Origin: an uncultured Clostridia bacterium
Lineage (GTDB): Bacteria; Bacillota; Clostridia; UBA1381
Assembly: GCA_947626135.1 (NCBI GenBank)
Contig: CANQQZ010000004.1
Span: 62,001 to 126,000 of the forward strand
Length of the DNA: 64,000 bases
Direction of reading: 5' to 3'
A program made the translations under genes and the position numbers. Positions 35,710-44,144 of the stretch are shown here, in pieces; the stretch's first letter is position 1, and every line of letters starts with the position of its first letter. The notes under the pieces were generated by a model, which saw nothing but the letters and a program-made list of their open reading frames with translations, made no database searches and was not told where the DNA came from.

Positions 35710-36906
35710 TTATTCCAATCCTTTCAATATACTGTCAAGCTCCGATATGAAAAGCTCTATATCGAGCTCTGATATTATAAGCGGCGGCGCAAGCCTGATT
35801 GTTTTGCCCCCGCAAAGGCTGGTCAGGATCCCGCGTTTAAACAGCCCGTCAAATACGGTCCTGCCGCGCTCTGCGCCCACCTCTATGCCTATGAGCAGAC
35901 CGGCGGCTCTGACCTCGCGGATTTTATCGGGATGCTTCTCCTGTAACGCCTTGAGCTTTTTCTCAAAATACGCGCCCATTTTATTCGCCCGATTTACCAA
36001 ATCCTCTTCCTCGTAAATCCGGAACACAGCCAATCCTGCTGCCGACGCAAACGGATTGCCGCCGAATGTTGTTCCGTGATCGCCCGGCTCGAACGCCGAC
36101 GCGATCCTGTCGACCGCGCAGACCGCGCCTATGGGGATCCCGCCGCCCAGCGCCTTGGCGCAGGTGAAAATATCCGGATAGACCCCGTACCACTGGTGCG
36201 CGAACAGATAACCCGTTCTGCCCATTCCCGTCTGGACCTCATCGAAAATAAGCACTATATCCCTCTCGTCGCACAGCCGTCTGACCTTCCTGACGTATTC
36301 CCCGTCAAGCGGATAAACCCCGCTCTCGCCCTGTACCAGTTCTAATAATATCGCCGCTGTCTTATCAGTAACCGCGGATTCCAGCGCGTTAAAATCGTTC
36401 GGCGCAGCCTGCTTAAAGCCGTTTGTAAGCTCCTTATACGGTGCCTGGTATTTTGTCTGCCCCGTCGCCGCGACCGTCGCCACGGTTCTCCCGTGGAACG
36501 ACTTGTCAAGGCTTATTACCTCGTAACGGTCGCGTCCCTGCTTGTAATTATAGATTTTCGCAAGCTTTATCGCGCCCTCGTTCGCCTCTGCGCCGCTGTT
36601 GCAGAAAAATACCTTATCCGCGCATGTGCGGCTGACCAGCTTTTCGGCAAGTCTCGCCTGATTTTCTATGTAGTAAAGACTGGAGGTATGGATCACCTTG
36701 TCAAGCTGCGTCTTTAAAGCCTCAATAAATTTCGGATGGCTGTGACCGAGCGCGTTTACAGCGATCCCGCCGAGGAAATCATAATATTCCTTCCCGTCGT
36801 CAGTATACAGACGCATACCCTCGCCGCGCTCAAAGCATACCGGAAGCCGGTCGCCGAACGTGTTCATGTAATATTTTTTGTCAAGCTCTATTATATCCTG
36901 AAGCAT
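35710..36906 (-). CDS. argD: Acetylornithine aminotransferase
   Basis: This 398-aa PLP class III aminotransferase converts N-acetylglutamate semialdehyde to N-acetylornithine. It has FFCNSGAEANEGAIKLA (PLP phosphate site), VLIFDEVQTGMGRTGYLF (Asp binding pyridine N), and CAKALGGGIPIGAV with the Schiff-base Lys. First gene of argD-argF-GNAT. GGGGAGA precedes ATG 36906. No Arg-box was recognised near its promoter. Confidence 0.94.
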   Translation of the reverse strand: MLQDIIELDKKYYMNTFGDRLPVCFERGEGMRLYTDDGKEYYDFLGGIAVNALGHSHPKFIEALKTQLDKVIHTSSLYYIENQARLAEKLVSRTCADKVFFCNSGAEANEGAIKLAKIYNYKQGRDRYEVISLDKSFHGRTVATVAATGQTKYQAPYKELTNGFKQAAPNDFNALESAVTDKTAAILLELVQGESGVYPLDGEYVRKVRRLCDERDIVLIFDEVQTGMGRTGYLFAHQWYGVYPDIFTCAKALGGGIPIGAVCAVDRIASAFEPGDHGTTFGGNPFASAAGLAVFRIYEEEDLVNRANKMGAYFEKKLKALQEKHPDKIREVRAAGLLIGIEVGAERGRTVFDGLFKRGILTSLCGGKTIRLAPPLIISELDIELFISELDSILKGLE

Positions 36907-36938
36907 ACCAATCTCTCCCCGTTTATGAATGTTTTTCT

Positions 36939-36967
36939 ATTATATACCGAAACGAATAAAAATTCAA
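36939..36967 (-). promoter_or_regulatory. Promoter of the arg operon
   Basis: On the minus strand TTGAAT and TATAAT are separated by 17 bp, about 33 nt before argD. Confidence 0.8.
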
Positions 36968-37032
36968 GAGCTATTTTGAAAAAATATAAATTTTAGTTTA
37001 TCACACTTTTGCATATGGCGGCGCTCAACTAA

Positions 37033-37184
37033 GGCCCCCTTGTCAAAGGGGGCTGTCAGCGTAGCTGACTGGGGGATTCCATAATTACAACAAATCGCTC
37101 AAATGTGTGGTTTTCTGTAAAAATGAATCCCTCCACCGCCTTCGGCGGTCCCCCTCCCTTTGACAAGGGAGGCTTTCGCCCGCC
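37033..37184. repeat. MITE-like intergenic repeat, copy 1
   Basis: This ~150-bp non-coding element has terminal inverted repeats (CCCCCTTGTCAAAGGGGG at the left, CCCTCCCTTTGACAAGGGAGG at the right) and inner short palindromes (GTCAGCGTAGCTGAC, ACCGCCTTCGGCGGT). The ORF-track entries across it are not genes. Confidence 0.85.
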
Positions 37185-37220
37185 ATACGTGATTTCTGCT
37201 TACGGGAACGCTCTGCTTGC

Positions 37221-37372
37221 GCCCCTTGTTAAAGGGGAGAGGGCCAACGAAGTTGGCGAGGGGATTCCGCAATTACAGCCAATCGCTCAAATATGTGGTT
37301 TTTTTTAAAAATGAATCCCTCCACCGCCTGCGGCGGTCCCCCTCCCTTTGACAAGGGAGGCTAACACCCGCC
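37221..37372. repeat. MITE-like intergenic repeat, copy 2
   Basis: A second, slightly diverged copy lies in the same orientation 36 bp on. It shares ATTACAGCCAATCGCTCAAA-like and TGAATCCCTCCACCGCC segments and the right end with copy 1. The rest of 36907-37494 is AT-rich with no gene. Confidence 0.85.
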
Positions 37373-37433
37373 GTAAGCAAATACCCCGATAAACTAAAAT
37401 TTATATACCCATATACAATTTTAGACAAATAAT

Positions 37434-37461
37434 AAATATGCGGCCGCATGACCGCATATTT
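37434..37461 (-). terminator. Probable terminator after trxA
   Basis: AAATATGCGG/CCGCATATTT makes a 10-bp stem, followed by an AT-rich tract rather than a clean T run. Confidence 0.5.
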
Positions 37462-37494
37462 ATACTCATATTCATTCAATTTTTGTATATTTAT

Positions 37495-37812
37495 TCAAAT
37501 ATGCTTTTCTATAATATCCTCATACTCGTCCCGGCTTCTCGCGCCGACAAGCTTCTCAACCATTTTTCCGTTAACGAACAGCATGACCGTCGGTATTGAC
37601 ACGATAGCGTTGACCGCGGCGAGCTCGCCCTCCGTATCAACATTTACCTTGCCGACCTTGATTTTGCCGTCATAATCCTCGGCAATCTGTCCGATGACCG
37701 GCGCGACCATTTTGCACGGACCACACCATGTCGCCCAAAAATCCACAAGCACCGGCACGGGTGATTTTATTACCTCGCCGTCAAAATTTTTCTTCGTAAG
37801 CTCGATTTCCAT
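37495..37812 (-). CDS. trxA: Thioredoxin
   Basis: This 105-aa thioredoxin carries the redox-active [11 protein letters not shown] motif (~25-35) and the cis-Pro region VSIPTVMLF. It reduces protein disulfides in the cytoplasm with thioredoxin reductase. GGAGG precedes ATG 37812. It is the last gene of the hflX-yigZ-hypothetical-trxA unit. Confidence 0.96.
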   Translation of the reverse strand: MEIELTKKNFDGEVIKSPVPVLVDFWATWCGPCKMVAPVIGQIAEDYDGKIKVGKVNVDTEGELAAVNAIVSIPTVMLFVNGKMVEKLVGARSRDEYEDIIEKHI

Positions 37813-37831
37813 TATATATTACCTCCATATT

Positions 37832-38431
37832 TTATTTATAGAACGGCACCGACGAATAAAGCACATTTTTTGCCGTATCGTCAGCCAGTCTGCTCTCCAT
37901 GAATCCCGAGGAGCTGTACTCATATCGTTTCAGGGACAGCCCAGAGCCGTTTGTTACTATAAGCGCCACGCTTTTGCCGTGCTTTTCGTTCTCCATAACC
38001 TCCGCGTAAACGCAGCCGTTGCTTACATAGCTGTTCATAAGCGTATAATAGCCTCCCTGACCGTCCGCGATCTCGGCGATCCAGCTTTGACCGTCGTCCC
38101 ACATGAACCCGTCGTCCGACATTTCGGCTGACGTGTATATCGTCAGCGTATCGGGCTGCGAATCGCCGGTTAAATCGGTTTCATATTCGCCCGCCTTCGT
38201 CCACGCGCCCTCCGCCGCCGCGCTTACATCCGAGCGCGTCACATACGTTATCGAATCAGCCGGATCTGCTGCCGGCTCATTTTCGGGCGGGGCGGGCTTC
38301 ATTGACGTTTCCTCGCGCGGTATAGCCGCCGTGATATCGTCATTCGACTGCTTTCCTATATAATATCCTCCCGCGCCGAATACAGCCGCCGCGAGAGCGC
38401 ATAATACAATAGTCAGTATTGTCCTTTTCAA
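37832..38431 (-). CDS. Exported hypothetical protein
   Basis: This 199-aa protein has an N-terminal signal peptide or anchor (~4-25, ILTIVLCALAAAVFGAGGYYIG), a Pro/Glu-rich linker, and a C-terminal domain with DLTGDSQPDTLTIY, similar to FG-GAP/dockerin-like calcium loops. I do not recognise the family. The start is TTG with GGAGG 7 nt upstream, overlapping the yigZ stop by 4 nt. trxA follows 19 nt downstream, which might hint at a role in redox or envelope maintenance, but nothing in the sequence proves it. Confidence 0.8.
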   Translation of the reverse strand: MKRTILTIVLCALAAAVFGAGGYYIGKQSNDDITAAIPREETSMKPAPPENEPAADPADSITYVTRSDVSAAAEGAWTKAGEYETDLTGDSQPDTLTIYTSAEMSDDGFMWDDGQSWIAEIADGQGGYYTLMNSYVSNGCVYAEVMENEKHGKSVALIVTNGSGLSLKRYEYSSSGFMESRLADDTAKNVLYSSVPFYK

Positions 38432-39069
38432 TTCTCATCCTCCTTGTCCACGTATTTCCTTCCGGCTGCCGTGCATACCGCCGTTCCGTTCGTCAGGTCG
38501 GCGAGCGCGGCGATAAGCGCGGCGGTCGTATGTACGGGCGAGCATATTTTAATCGCAACGTCCTCGCCGTAAACCGTATCCTCCAATATATATCCGTCCG
38601 TCATAAGCTTATGCTGCACGCTTCCGAGCATGGAATAGCTCACGCGCGCGTCCACAATGTCGCATAGCCGGCGCGTGACAATCCCGGCAGCCTTTAACCC
38701 TTCGGACGCCGATGTGCCGTATGCGTGAACGAGTCCGCCGGTGCCCAGCAGCGTGCCGCCGAAATAACGCGTTACGACCACAATCACGTCTACCAGCCCC
38801 GACCTCCTTATCGTGTCGAGCACGGGCATACCCGCCGTGCCGGACGGTTCGCCGTCGTCGCTGTAGCGGAAAATATTATTTTCGTCTATAATATAGGCGT
38901 AAACGTTATGCCTCGCGTCCGGATATTCGGAACGGATCTTGTTCAGATATTCTATGGCGCTCCGCTCATCCGAAACGGGCATAACATGGGATATAAACCG
39001 CGATCTCCTGTCAATAAACACAGTCGAGCCTTCGTGCGAAACGGTTTTATATTCTTCCTTTACAGACAA
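38428..39069 (-). CDS. yigZ: YigZ/IMPACT family protein
   Basis: This 213-aa protein has the UPF0029/IMPACT core: SRFISHVMPVSDE, NVYAYII, YSDDGEPSGTAGMPVL and VVVTRYFGGTLLGTGGLVHAY, followed by the small DUF1949 C-terminal domain. Members bind ribosomes or modulate translation; the exact role in bacteria is unsettled. The start is TTG, lying 10 nt inside the end of hflX, so translation is probably coupled. Confidence 0.92.
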   Translation of the reverse strand: MSVKEEYKTVSHEGSTVFIDRRSRFISHVMPVSDERSAIEYLNKIRSEYPDARHNVYAYIIDENNIFRYSDDGEPSGTAGMPVLDTIRRSGLVDVIVVVTRYFGGTLLGTGGLVHAYGTSASEGLKAAGIVTRRLCDIVDARVSYSMLGSVQHKLMTDGYILEDTVYGEDVAIKICSPVHTTAALIAALADLTNGTAVCTAAGRKYVDKEDEN

Positions 39070-40325
39070 TATATTCGTATCCTTTCATACATTTCGTTGT
39101 CCACCATAAGCTCCATTATGGTTCCTCCCGCGGCGTATTCCTCGCTCAGGACCTTCTGACCCTCGTGCAGCTCGTTTACGAGCGAACCCTCTCCGTAGGG
39201 TATCATAACGCGAACCCTCTGCTTTCTGCCGGGAGCCGTTTCGGAAATCGCCTTTATAAGACGATTCATATGCAGACCCGTTTTCGCGCTTATAAGCACG
39301 CTGTTGCCCGCGGCGCCTATAGACATGGCTCTGCTGTGGTCGGTGAGCTTATCTATCTTATTGTATACCGAAATCGTGCGCTTTCCCGAGGCTCCTATAT
39401 CACGCAGCACCGAATTGACCACCTTTATATGATTGTCCATTTCCTCGTCGGACGCGTCTATAACGTGTATAAGAAAATCCGCCACTACCGCCTCCTCGAG
39501 CGTCGATTTGAAAGCTTCTATTAAATGATGCGGCAGCTTGCGTATAAATCCTACGGTATCCACAAGCAGTATGCGGCGGTTATCCTCGAGCGTTATCGCC
39601 CGCGACGTCGGGTCGAGCGTGGCAAAAAGCTTGTCCTCCGCCGGAATGCCCGCATCGGTCAGCGCGTTTAGAAGCGTTGATTTTCCCGCGTTAGTATATC
39701 CGACAATCGCCGCTGTTATTACTCCGTCCTTCTTGCGGCGCCCCCGTATGAGAGAACGGTGCTTTTTCATTTCCTTTATTTCGTCCTCCAGAGCCGAAAT
39801 ACGCCGCCTTATATGCCGTCTGTCCGTTTCAAGCTGCGTTTCTCCGGGACCGCGCGTACCTATTCCGCCTCCGGTTCGGCTCATTTCCAGACCCGCGCCG
39901 CGCAGCCTCGGCAGTCTGTATTTGAGCTGCGCAAGCTCGACCTGCAATTTTCCTTCGCCGCTTTTGGCGCGCATCGCAAATATGTCGAGTATAAGCATGG
40001 AACGGTCCAGCACCTTGCAGCCGAGCTCGTCGGTGATATTCCTAAGCTGCACCGGCGAAAGCTCATCGTCAAAAACCACCGCGTCCGCTTCCGCTGACTG
40101 CACCAGCTCCGCAAGCTCAGCCAGCTTTCCCTCGCCCATATACGTGGCAGCCTCAATATCGGGTCTGTTCTGCACCAGAACGCCTATTATCTCTCCTCCG
40201 GCAGTCTTTACCAGCTCGTCCAGCTCGTCAATGGACTCGTCCGTCGTGTCGTTTATTTTATCCTGCCGCCCCGTATGGACGCCGGCTAAAATAAACCGCT
40301 CTTTTTTTTCTTCATTACTAAGCAT
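39060..40325 (-). CDS. hflX: Ribosome-associated GTPase HflX
   Basis: This 421-aa GTPase has an N-terminal HflX domain (VLVQNRPDIEAATYMGEGK), the glycine-rich linker RTGGGIGTRGPGETQLETDRR, and G domain motifs GYTNAGKST (G1), DTVGF (G3) and NKIDK (G4). HflX splits stalled or hibernating ribosomes, for example after heat or antibiotic stress. It leads a four-gene unit. A TATAAT sits at 40353-40358 on the minus strand, but I could not match a good -35. Confidence 0.95.
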   Translation of the reverse strand: MLSNEEKKERFILAGVHTGRQDKINDTTDESIDELDELVKTAGGEIIGVLVQNRPDIEAATYMGEGKLAELAELVQSAEADAVVFDDELSPVQLRNITDELGCKVLDRSMLILDIFAMRAKSGEGKLQVELAQLKYRLPRLRGAGLEMSRTGGGIGTRGPGETQLETDRRHIRRRISALEDEIKEMKKHRSLIRGRRKKDGVITAAIVGYTNAGKSTLLNALTDAGIPAEDKLFATLDPTSRAITLEDNRRILLVDTVGFIRKLPHHLIEAFKSTLEEAVVADFLIHVIDASDEEMDNHIKVVNSVLRDIGASGKRTISVYNKIDKLTDHSRAMSIGAAGNSVLISAKTGLHMNRLIKAISETAPGRKQRVRVMIPYGEGSLVNELHEGQKVLSEEYAAGGTIMELMVDNEMYERIRIYCL

Positions 40326-40425
40326 TCACTCACCGCCCTCTTATAAATTTTAAATATATTATATCAGAAAAAAAACAAAACGTATAGTGTTATCGAAAAA
40401 AATTCAAAAATTTTTAAAAAAAATA

Positions 40426-40453
40426 TTGTAATTGTGAAATTATGTGGTATAAT
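40426..40453 (+). promoter_or_regulatory. Promoter of secG
   Basis: ATTGTA and TATAAT are separated by about 17 bp, 45 nt before the GTG start. Confidence 0.65.
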
Positions 40454-40498
40454 GGATAGGTATTTGATTGAATTTACACGCAAAGGGAGGGAAAATCC

Positions 40499-40744
40499 GT
40501 GACAATAACATTCGTTATACTCCATCTTATAGTGACGCTTGCCCTTATATTTATAGTCCTTGTTCAGGAGGGTAAGGATCCCGGAATGAGAGGCATCCAG
40601 GGAGCGTCGTCGGATATGGGCGATTCGTTCTTTAAGAGGTCGGGCGGAACAACGAAGGAAAAGCTTTATGCGAGAATGACAACAACTATGGCAATCTTGT
40701 TCCTTATAACAACGCTGACCCTGATAATACTGATATCTGTATGA
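40499..40744 (+). CDS. secG: Protein translocase subunit SecG
   Basis: This 81-aa protein has two transmembrane helices (~3-22 and ~60-79) separated by the family's central loop QEGKDPGMRGIQGASSDMGDSFF. It assists SecYE/SecA-driven export. The start is GTG with AAAGGGAGGG upstream. It is monocistronic, with a strong terminator directly after it; rnr and smpB, frequent neighbours in Firmicutes, are absent. Confidence 0.94.
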   Translation: MTITFVILHLIVTLALIFIVLVQEGKDPGMRGIQGASSDMGDSFFKRSGGTTKEKLYARMTTTMAILFLITTLTLIILISV

Positions 40745-40750
40745 TTAGAG

Positions 40751-40785
40751 AATCCGCGGCGCCAATGCGCCGCGGATTTTTTTTC
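40751..40785 (+). terminator. Terminator after secG
   Basis: AATCCGCGGCGC/GCGCCGCGGATT stem with CAAT loop plus a run of eight T. Confidence 0.92.
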
Positions 40786-41208
40786 GCCGCCTTGAAAATA
40801 CCGTTTTTTACGGCAAATGACATTCCTGGCGGAAAATTTCCCAAAAACGCTTTTTATTTTATATTTTTTCTGTTTTTTTTAAACAAAAAACCATAATTTC
40901 CGACCGGTGAATCAGTCCGCTTCATAAATTTATTACGGTTTTTAAATTACTTGTAATAATTTTTTAACATTTTTGGGCAAATACCCACAAACAAATCAAT
41001 ATATTGTCCTCATTTTAGTTAATTTGAACCACATATTGTAAATGTAAACTATTTTATGTAAATCGGAAATGTAAATAATTGCCATTTTGAGGCGTTTTTT
41101 CTTGTAATATTTCAGGAAATTTACGCTTATATTTCAGAAATATTTCAATTTGATAACGTTTTTTTGAAAAAAGTTTTAAGAATTATAATATTTTTGCAAT
41201 AAATGGGG
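40786..41208. other. Long AT-rich gene-free region upstream of the SLH-NlpC/P60 gene
   Basis: No coding sequence is seen. It holds four TTGTAAA/ATGTAAA motifs (41036, 41042, 41056, 41069) and two imperfect palindromes of type TATTTCAGGAAAT (41108) and ATTTCAGAAAT (41131), which could be regulator sites. Confidence 0.5.
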
Positions 41209-41237
41209 TTGACACATTGAAAAAAGAGTGCTACAAT
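41209..41237 (+). promoter_or_regulatory. Strong promoter of the SLH-NlpC/P60 gene
   Basis: Consensus TTGACA and TACAAT are separated by 17 bp, giving an ~80-nt leader with a small CATC/GATG hairpin. Confidence 0.88.
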
Positions 41238-41321
41238 AGTGACGACATCGAAAAAGATGTAAAGCTTAGGAGTAAATAACAATAGGGTAAAAATCTTGAG
41301 AGAAAAGAAGGAGAGTTCATC

Positions 41322-42665
41322 TTGAAAAATATCGTAAAGAAGATTATCTTATCTGCTATGACAACCGCTTTATCAGTGACAGCGCTTTTATCTCCGGCTG
41401 CATTCGCCGCGGATATGAGCGGATGGGCAGTTTCGGAATATGAAGCAGCGACCAGTGCCGGACTTGTTTCATATTCGGTTGTATCAAACAATTTAAAAGA
41501 GAATATCACCCGTGAGGAATTTTGCGAGCTCGCGGTAAATCTTTATAAGAAGCTTACCAACGAGGAGCTTATCGAGCCGGTCGGCTCGCCGTTTACGGAT
41601 ACCGACAGCGTGGCTGTAGCGCAGGCGTATTGCTACGGACTGGTTTCCGGCACGAGTGAGAACACATTCACACCCAACAGACTTGTTACGCGCGAGGAAG
41701 CCGCAAAGATGCTTGTCAGCACCTTTACGGCGGCGGAAATACCCTTTAATCTTTCCGACGGCGAAACGGACGAGTATGTAATAGACGCCTTCAATGACAA
41801 GGACGAGGTTTCCCCTTGGGCAAAGGCATCCGTTATAACTATTCTTAATTATTCGCTCATGAACGGAATCAACGATTCGACCTTCGGCGCCCGCGAGGCG
41901 ACGACGCGCGAACAGGCTATCGCTTCCGTAAACCGCGCCTATAATACCTTTGGAAACGGTAATGTACATTTAGAGCTTCCCTCGATTTATCTGCCGGAGG
42001 ACGGCGCAAAAATCGAAGAGGGCGACTTCACGGTTTCGTGGAGCTCCGTATCGAGCACAGATGAATATCACGTAATTATCAAGGACGCGGACGCAAACGC
42101 CGTTTTCCTTGAGGATGTGTCGGGCAAATCTTCAATTACCGTCCCGGCGGGTTCGCTCAAGGTAAATCAGAGCTATACGCTTACGGTAGGCGCTATCATC
42201 AGCGACAGCGAGGTATACAGTCTTCCGGTGGCATTCACATACACATCGAAGGCTCCTCTCCCGAATAAGCAGTACATAGCCGAGCATCCCACGGCACAGG
42301 CGCTTCTTGATGAAGCCGCAAAGTATCTCGGCACTCCTTACGTATGGGGCGGCACGACCCCGTCGGGCTTCGACTGCTCCGGCTTTGTGCAGTATGTGTA
42401 TAACAAAATGGGCATATCCATTAACCGCGTAGCTGACGACCAGCTTCACGGAAAGGGCACATATATTTCCTCGATCAGTGATTTGGAGCCCGGAGATTTG
42501 GTATTCTTCGGAAGCGGAGATTATGCGAGCCACGTTGGTATGTATGTGGGCGACGGTCAGATGATCCATTCTCCGTCTACCGGCAAGTCCATAATGTATA
42601 CCGATATAGCCGATTCATCTTATTACACATCGAGATTTATCGGCGGAAAGAGAATTATTGAATAA
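41322..42665 (+). CDS. Secreted SLH-domain NlpC/P60 endopeptidase
   Basis: This 447-aa exported protein probably cuts peptidoglycan stem peptides while attached to the wall. A signal peptide ends near AFAAD. SLH repeats follow (~32-205, e.g. TREEFCELAVNLYKK, VTREEAAKMLVSTF), then an FN3-like domain (~215-305) and an NlpC/P60 domain. The catalytic Cys is in GFDCSGFVQYVY and the His in SHVGMYVGDGQMIHSP. The start is TTG with AAGGAG upstream. A very strong promoter suggests high expression. Confidence 0.92.
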   Translation: MKNIVKKIILSAMTTALSVTALLSPAAFAADMSGWAVSEYEAATSAGLVSYSVVSNNLKENITREEFCELAVNLYKKLTNEELIEPVGSPFTDTDSVAVAQAYCYGLVSGTSENTFTPNRLVTREEAAKMLVSTFTAAEIPFNLSDGETDEYVIDAFNDKDEVSPWAKASVITILNYSLMNGINDSTFGAREATTREQAIASVNRAYNTFGNGNVHLELPSIYLPEDGAKIEEGDFTVSWSSVSSTDEYHVIIKDADANAVFLEDVSGKSSITVPAGSLKVNQSYTLTVGAIISDSEVYSLPVAFTYTSKAPLPNKQYIAEHPTAQALLDEAAKYLGTPYVWGGTTPSGFDCSGFVQYVYNKMGISINRVADDQLHGKGTYISSISDLEPGDLVFFGSGDYASHVGMYVGDGQMIHSPSTGKSIMYTDIADSSYYTSRFIGGKRIIE

Positions 42666-42707
42666 TTAAACCGATTACATAGCATATAGGATAAAACAAC
42701 GGTAGGG

Positions 42708-42738
42708 CGGCTGTTCGCAAGCGGACAGCCGTTTTTAT
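42708..42738 (+). terminator. Terminator after the SLH-NlpC/P60 gene
   Basis: CGGCTGTTCGC/GCGGACAGCCG stem with five T following. Confidence 0.85.
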
Positions 42739-42764
42739 TTCCTGAAAACTCCGGTCAGAACCGC

Positions 42765-42793
42765 TTGAAAAAAAGCTCGGATTATGTTAAAAT
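42765..42793 (+). promoter_or_regulatory. Promoter of the AraC-family gene
   Basis: TTGAAA and TAAAAT are separated by 17 bp. Confidence 0.7.
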
Positions 42794-42833
42794 GAACTAA
42801 AGGATATTATCGGCTGAGGGGAGGGTGCACCGC

Positions 42834-43658
42834 ATGGTCAGAACAGAGCTTGCTTCGGGCGATTTTTTTTACCGTGACGGGACAATCGGCAGCGATTTGA
42901 AAACCGACGGCGGCGAAGGCAAAATATTCCGCGCGTCGCAGGGTCATTTTAAATGCACCGTAGAAGGCAGCGAATATCTGCTTTCAGCCGGAGACGTTAT
43001 TTTCACCCTTCCGGACGAAAAAATCACAATCACGCCGGGCGGAGACGCCGTTTGCTCCGGGCAGCTTTTGGATATAAGCCGCGAATGCGTTGAGCGGTTC
43101 GTTCTCGAAAACGGCGAGCCGCCGGTAAAGCCCGCCGGCGAACGGAATTATATTCCTCTCATCATAGCGGACAAATACTGCTTCGGTCTGATATTCTCAC
43201 AGCTGCACGAATATGTTCGCTCCGGCAAAAACGAGGCTCCGAAAATGCTGAAGCTTTATTCGGACATACTCATGCTGAAAATACGTGAAATACTCAGATA
43301 TGAATATTTCTCGGGAGAGCTGAGCGTAAAAAAGAACATAAAAAAAATAACCGACTACATAAACGAGCATATCGCGTCCGCGATAAATCTTGACAGTATC
43401 GCCAGCTACCTGTATCTTGACAAATCATATGTGTGCAGACTTTTCAAGCGTGAAACGGGAATGACTATAAACACATATATAAACATGTCACGCGTTTCGA
43501 TAGCAAAGCGGCTCATAGCCTCCGGCGTGCCGCCGCGCGCCGTATGCGGGCGCTGCGGCTATAACGATTATTCCACTTTTTACAGAGCGTTCCGCCGGCA
43601 TACGGGCATGAGCCCCGAGGAATACAGGCTCGGACGCGCGGAGCATGAAGGAGAGTAA
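42834..43658 (+). CDS. AraC family transcriptional regulator
   Basis: This 274-aa regulator has an N-terminal cupin-like sensor (~15-110, FKCTVEGSEYLLSAGDVIFTLP) and a C-terminal double helix-turn-helix. The first helix pair is INLDSIASYLYLDKSYVCRLFKRETG; the second ends GYNDYSTFYRAFRRHTGMSPEEYR, the AraC signature. Such regulators commonly control sugar uptake genes, but none is next to it. GGGGAGGG precedes ATG 42834. The small Cys-rich gene starts 4 nt after its stop. Confidence 0.9.
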   Translation: MVRTELASGDFFYRDGTIGSDLKTDGGEGKIFRASQGHFKCTVEGSEYLLSAGDVIFTLPDEKITITPGGDAVCSGQLLDISRECVERFVLENGEPPVKPAGERNYIPLIIADKYCFGLIFSQLHEYVRSGKNEAPKMLKLYSDILMLKIREILRYEYFSGELSVKKNIKKITDYINEHIASAINLDSIASYLYLDKSYVCRLFKRETGMTINTYINMSRVSIAKRLIASGVPPRAVCGRCGYNDYSTFYRAFRRHTGMSPEEYRLGRAEHEGE

Positions 43659-43662
43659 TGAT

Positions 43663-43878
43663 ATGATATATTCCGAAAATATTGAAAAGCGCTGCGGTCT
43701 GTGCCGATTCTCCCGCACGGAGAACGACAGCAGCTGCTTTTGCGAAAAAGAAAAAAAGAGCCTGCCGCTTTCGCGGGAGGCATGCAAAAAATTCTCGTAT
43801 GACATCCTGAAAAAACCCGTGCGGCGCCGCAAACGCTTTTCCACGTCTCTTACTCCCGAGGATTTCCGTCTTGAATAA
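43663..43878 (+). CDS. Small cysteine-rich protein, probable metal-binding knuckle
   Basis: This 71-aa protein has five Cys in a compact pattern, RCGLCRFSR ... CFCEKEKKSLPLSREACKKF, then SYDILKKP and a basic tail. The spacing suggests a zinc or iron-sulfur site. I recognise the pattern from small conserved hypothetical proteins of Clostridia, but no function is known. GGAG lies 9 nt before ATG 43663, and it is coupled to the AraC-type gene. Its last 29 nt overlap the end of the convergent Xre gene. Confidence 0.75.
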   Translation: MIYSENIEKRCGLCRFSRTENDSSCFCEKEKKSLPLSREACKKFSYDILKKPVRRRKRFSTSLTPEDFRLE

Positions 43879-44119
43879 GCAATTCGCGCCCATTTTCCGG
43901 CTCGCGCCCGTGCATAACCATGCTGATCGTCACGTCAAGCGCCGCAGACAGCTCGGCGAGCCTTTGTATATTCGGCACCGTTAAATCGTTTTCGTAATTT
44001 CTTATGGTTGTCGGCGTTACGCCTATAATCTTCGCGAGTTCCTTCTTTGTCATGTTTTTACGGCATCTGTACATCCTCAGACGCTCGCCCATTGACTGAG
44101 GATTTGTTGCCAGTATCAC
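43850..44119 (-). CDS. Xre family helix-turn-helix regulator
   Basis: This 89-aa DNA-binding protein has an HTH_3 domain: MGERLRMYRCRKNMTKKELAKIIGV, TTIRNYENDLTVPNIQRLAELSAALDV. I chose GTG 44119, which has GGGGAGA 6 nt upstream; the ATG starts in the track lack ribosome sites. The 3' end overlaps the convergent Cys-rich gene, and the start lies within 26 nt of the rsmA stop. It may be co-transcribed with rsmA. Confidence 0.82.
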   Translation of the reverse strand: MILATNPQSMGERLRMYRCRKNMTKKELAKIIGVTPTTIRNYENDLTVPNIQRLAELSAALDVTISMVMHGREPENGRELLIQDGNPRE

Positions 44120-44144
44120 TATTTTTCTCCCCATCCCCTGAAAT

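Noticed and set aside
37105-37479. 67- and 68-aa ORFs
   Set aside because: They fall across the MITE-like repeats on both strands, without ribosome sites; chance frames.
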